From contig VBPB01000261.1 in NCBI GenBank assembly GCA_005893365.1, positions 2,235 through 9,879 on the forward strand: a stretch of DNA of 7,645 bases. Reading direction: 5' to 3'. The stretch comes from Candidatus Eiseniibacteriota bacterium (GTDB lineage Bacteria > Eisenbacteria > RBG-16-71-46). The notes below the pieces were generated by a model that made no database searches, was not told the DNA's origin, and saw nothing but the letters and a program-made list of their open reading frames with translations. Positions 6,874 to 7,645 of this stretch are shown one piece after another. A program made the position numbers and the translations under genes. The stretch's first letter is position 1. Every line of letters begins with the position of its first letter.

Positions 6874-6901
6874 ACCAAACGCAAGTAGAATTGCGTTTGG
6901 T
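6874..6901. repeat. Perfect 11-bp inverted repeat, 6-nt loop
   Basis: ACCAAACGCAA (6874-6884) and its exact reverse complement TTGCGTTTGGT (6891-6901) flank the loop GTAGAA. The stem is only about half G+C, unlike the GC-rich surroundings, which makes chance less likely. It lies about 95 bp past the operon stop. No U-run follows on the plus strand, so it may be an operator, an RNA 3'-end structure or a remnant of a small element rather than a standard terminator. I looked for integron attC core motifs and they do not match. Confidence 0.6.
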
Positions 6902-7168
6902 CGTACTTTATGTCACCCACCGGTTCCTCGACGCTGGGGGCATCCGCTCGGTTCCGGGACACGCTGGCAGGTCGCAAGACCGTGGTCTGGCTCACGCCGA
7001 TGACGCACGCGGACCAGACGGCGTTTGGCGATTCCCGCTGGGGTCACCGGCTGCTGCACGGCGGGCTGCCCCCGTTCTTCCTTGCCACCACTGATGCGTT
7101 CCCTCGGCGGCAGGACGGAGCATTGACGGACACGCTCTGAGGACTTCGACGCCGAGGTCGTGGCACTG

Positions 7169-7211
7169 CCACTGGATTTCATGAAAGACAGTGGATATAC
7201 CACTGGATTTC
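7169..7211. repeat. Dyad cluster: 26-bp near-palindrome plus a 12-bp direct repeat
   Basis: Positions 7169-7194 read CCACTG-GA-TTTCATGAAA-GA-CAGTGG, an inverted repeat in which 11 of 13 base pairs match. The left half, CCACTGGATTTC, is repeated exactly at 7200-7211. The middle CAGTGG (7189-7194) can therefore pair with CCACTG on either side (7169-7174 or 7200-7205). This looks like a multi-site operator, or like RNA with two mutually exclusive hairpins. It lies about 215 bp upstream of the helicase gene and upstream of its predicted promoter. Confidence 0.6.
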
Positions 7212-7314
7212 GCCGGCGTTCGCGCTAGCGCACGGGCATGTATCGACGCCTCCGGGTCCCTCATGGGATCGTGATGCCAGGCGAGGCCCTACAGGCTCCC
7301 GCCTCAAACGCCTA

Positions 7315-7343
7315 CTGCACATCCGGGCCGTAGCGGCTATACT
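7315..7343 (+). promoter_or_regulatory. Predicted promoter of the helicase gene
   Basis: TATACT (7338-7343) matches the -10 consensus in five of six bases and lies in GCTATACT, nearly the same octamer as at the operon promoter (GCTATGCT, 652-659). The -35 position at 17-bp spacing, CTGCAC (7315-7320), is poor. The leader would be about 75 nt. Confidence 0.4.
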
Positions 7344-7425
7344 GCCGCCCTTCGCCGGTCCCGGCGCGTCCGAGCGCGCCCGTTCCAGCCCTGCGGCCGA
7401 ATGCGCGTGGCCGCGAGGTGCCGAC

Positions 7426-7645
7426 ATGCAGGCTGAACCCACACGCTTCCTGCCAGGGGCCGCCGATCACGAGGCGACCGCCTCGCTCGCCGGCTGGCTC
7501 GCCGAGCACGCCCGGCGTCCGGAGAATCGCGGCGCCGTCACGCACTGGGAGCGCATCCCCGCGCGCCCGCCGCGTCACGGCGAGCTCACGCTGCCGCTGC
7601 CGCCCCCGATCGCCGAGTCGCTCGCCGCGCGCGGCATCGCGCGGC
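7426..7645 (+). CDS. Probable DEAD/DEAH-box helicase (MrfA/YprA, DUF1998 type), N-terminus only
   Basis: ATG at 7426 opens a frame that runs off the right edge, giving 73 residues. GAGGTG at 7415-7420 lies 5 nt upstream and is the clearest ribosome site in the window. The N-terminal residues include VTHWERIPARPP and then LTLPLPPPIAESLAARGIAR. I recognise this as the segment that precedes the Q-motif region (typically LYSHQ...) in MrfA/YprA-type helicases with a C-terminal DUF1998, which act in DNA repair in Bacillus. The helicase motifs themselves lie outside the window, so the call rests on this short N-terminal pattern. There is no signal peptide, so it is cytoplasmic. It has its own predicted promoter and is unrelated to the envelope operon. 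Confidence 0.6.
   Translation, partial: MQAEPTRFLPGAADHEATASLAGWLAEHARRPENRGAVTHWERIPARPPRHGELTLPLPPPIAESLAARGIAR

Larger units (their letters stand above)
6780..7425. other. 646-bp region without a convincing gene
   Basis: This stretch between the operon end and the next gene is somewhat richer in A+T than the genes around it. It holds a weak hairpin just past the operon stop, a perfect 11-bp hairpin at 6874-6901, a dyad cluster at 7169-7211, a 10-bp palindrome GCGCTAGCGC at 7222-7231 and a candidate promoter at 7315-7343. The heptamer GCGTTTG, in either orientation, occurs at 6876, 6893, 7021 and 7305. A 76-codon plus-strand frame at 6910-7140 has no ribosome site and more A/T at third positions than its neighbours; I do not accept it as a gene. 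Confidence 0.6.

Noticed and set aside
6874..6901. Integron attC site
   Set aside because: The hairpin ends do not match the RYYYAAC/GTTRRRY core sites, and no integrase or cassette genes are present.
6910..7140. A 76-codon plus-strand frame in the gene-poor stretch
   Set aside because: It has no ribosome site, no recognisable similarity and weaker third-position G/C bias than neighbouring genes. It cannot be excluded but is not supported.

Overview
The window is very GC-rich and gene-dense. It looks like a chromosomal piece from an FCB-group bacterium, most likely Candidatus Eisenbacteria or a relative. That placement is an inference. It rests on the large secreted protein at 718-3081, which has a conserved N-terminal region, Asp-rich calcium-type loops, an FN3-like domain and a FlgD/T9SS-like C-terminal Ig domain. 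I recall that layout from this group.

Layout: (1) 1-532, minus strand, is the N-terminal 177 residues of an NRDE/TANGO2-family protein. (2) 533-717 is a divergent promoter region with a promoter on each strand and a 12-bp-arm palindrome between them. (3) 718-6779, plus strand, is a tight four-gene operon in which each stop codon overlaps the next start (TGATG, ATGA, GTGA). It encodes a 787-aa secreted multidomain protein, a 434-aa lipoprotein with a Big_5-like Ig domain, an exported protein whose frame is broken by an apparent 1-nt loss near 4915, and a 371-aa lipoprotein. (4) 6780-7425 has no convincing gene but holds hairpins and an operator-like dyad cluster. (5) 7426-7645 is the start of a probable DEAD/DEAH-box helicase of the MrfA/YprA (DUF1998) type.

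The most interesting result is that the third and fourth operon genes are diverged tandem paralogs. Both carry an FD-x-C-x-x-C-P motif, and both end in a domain with an SPY-x-[TS]-F motif followed by Y-x-V-x-F-x-L-x-x-G-x-W-x-I-x-D. The paralogy shows that the third gene is one gene interrupted by a frameshift, not two genes. All four operon products carry export signals (one signal peptide with a sorting-like C-terminus, two lipoboxes, one Sec signal with a long basic and proline-rich N-region). The operon therefore probably builds a cell-envelope or surface assembly of unknown function. I see no enzyme active site in it.

I see no RNA genes, CRISPR arrays, insertion sequences or phage genes.
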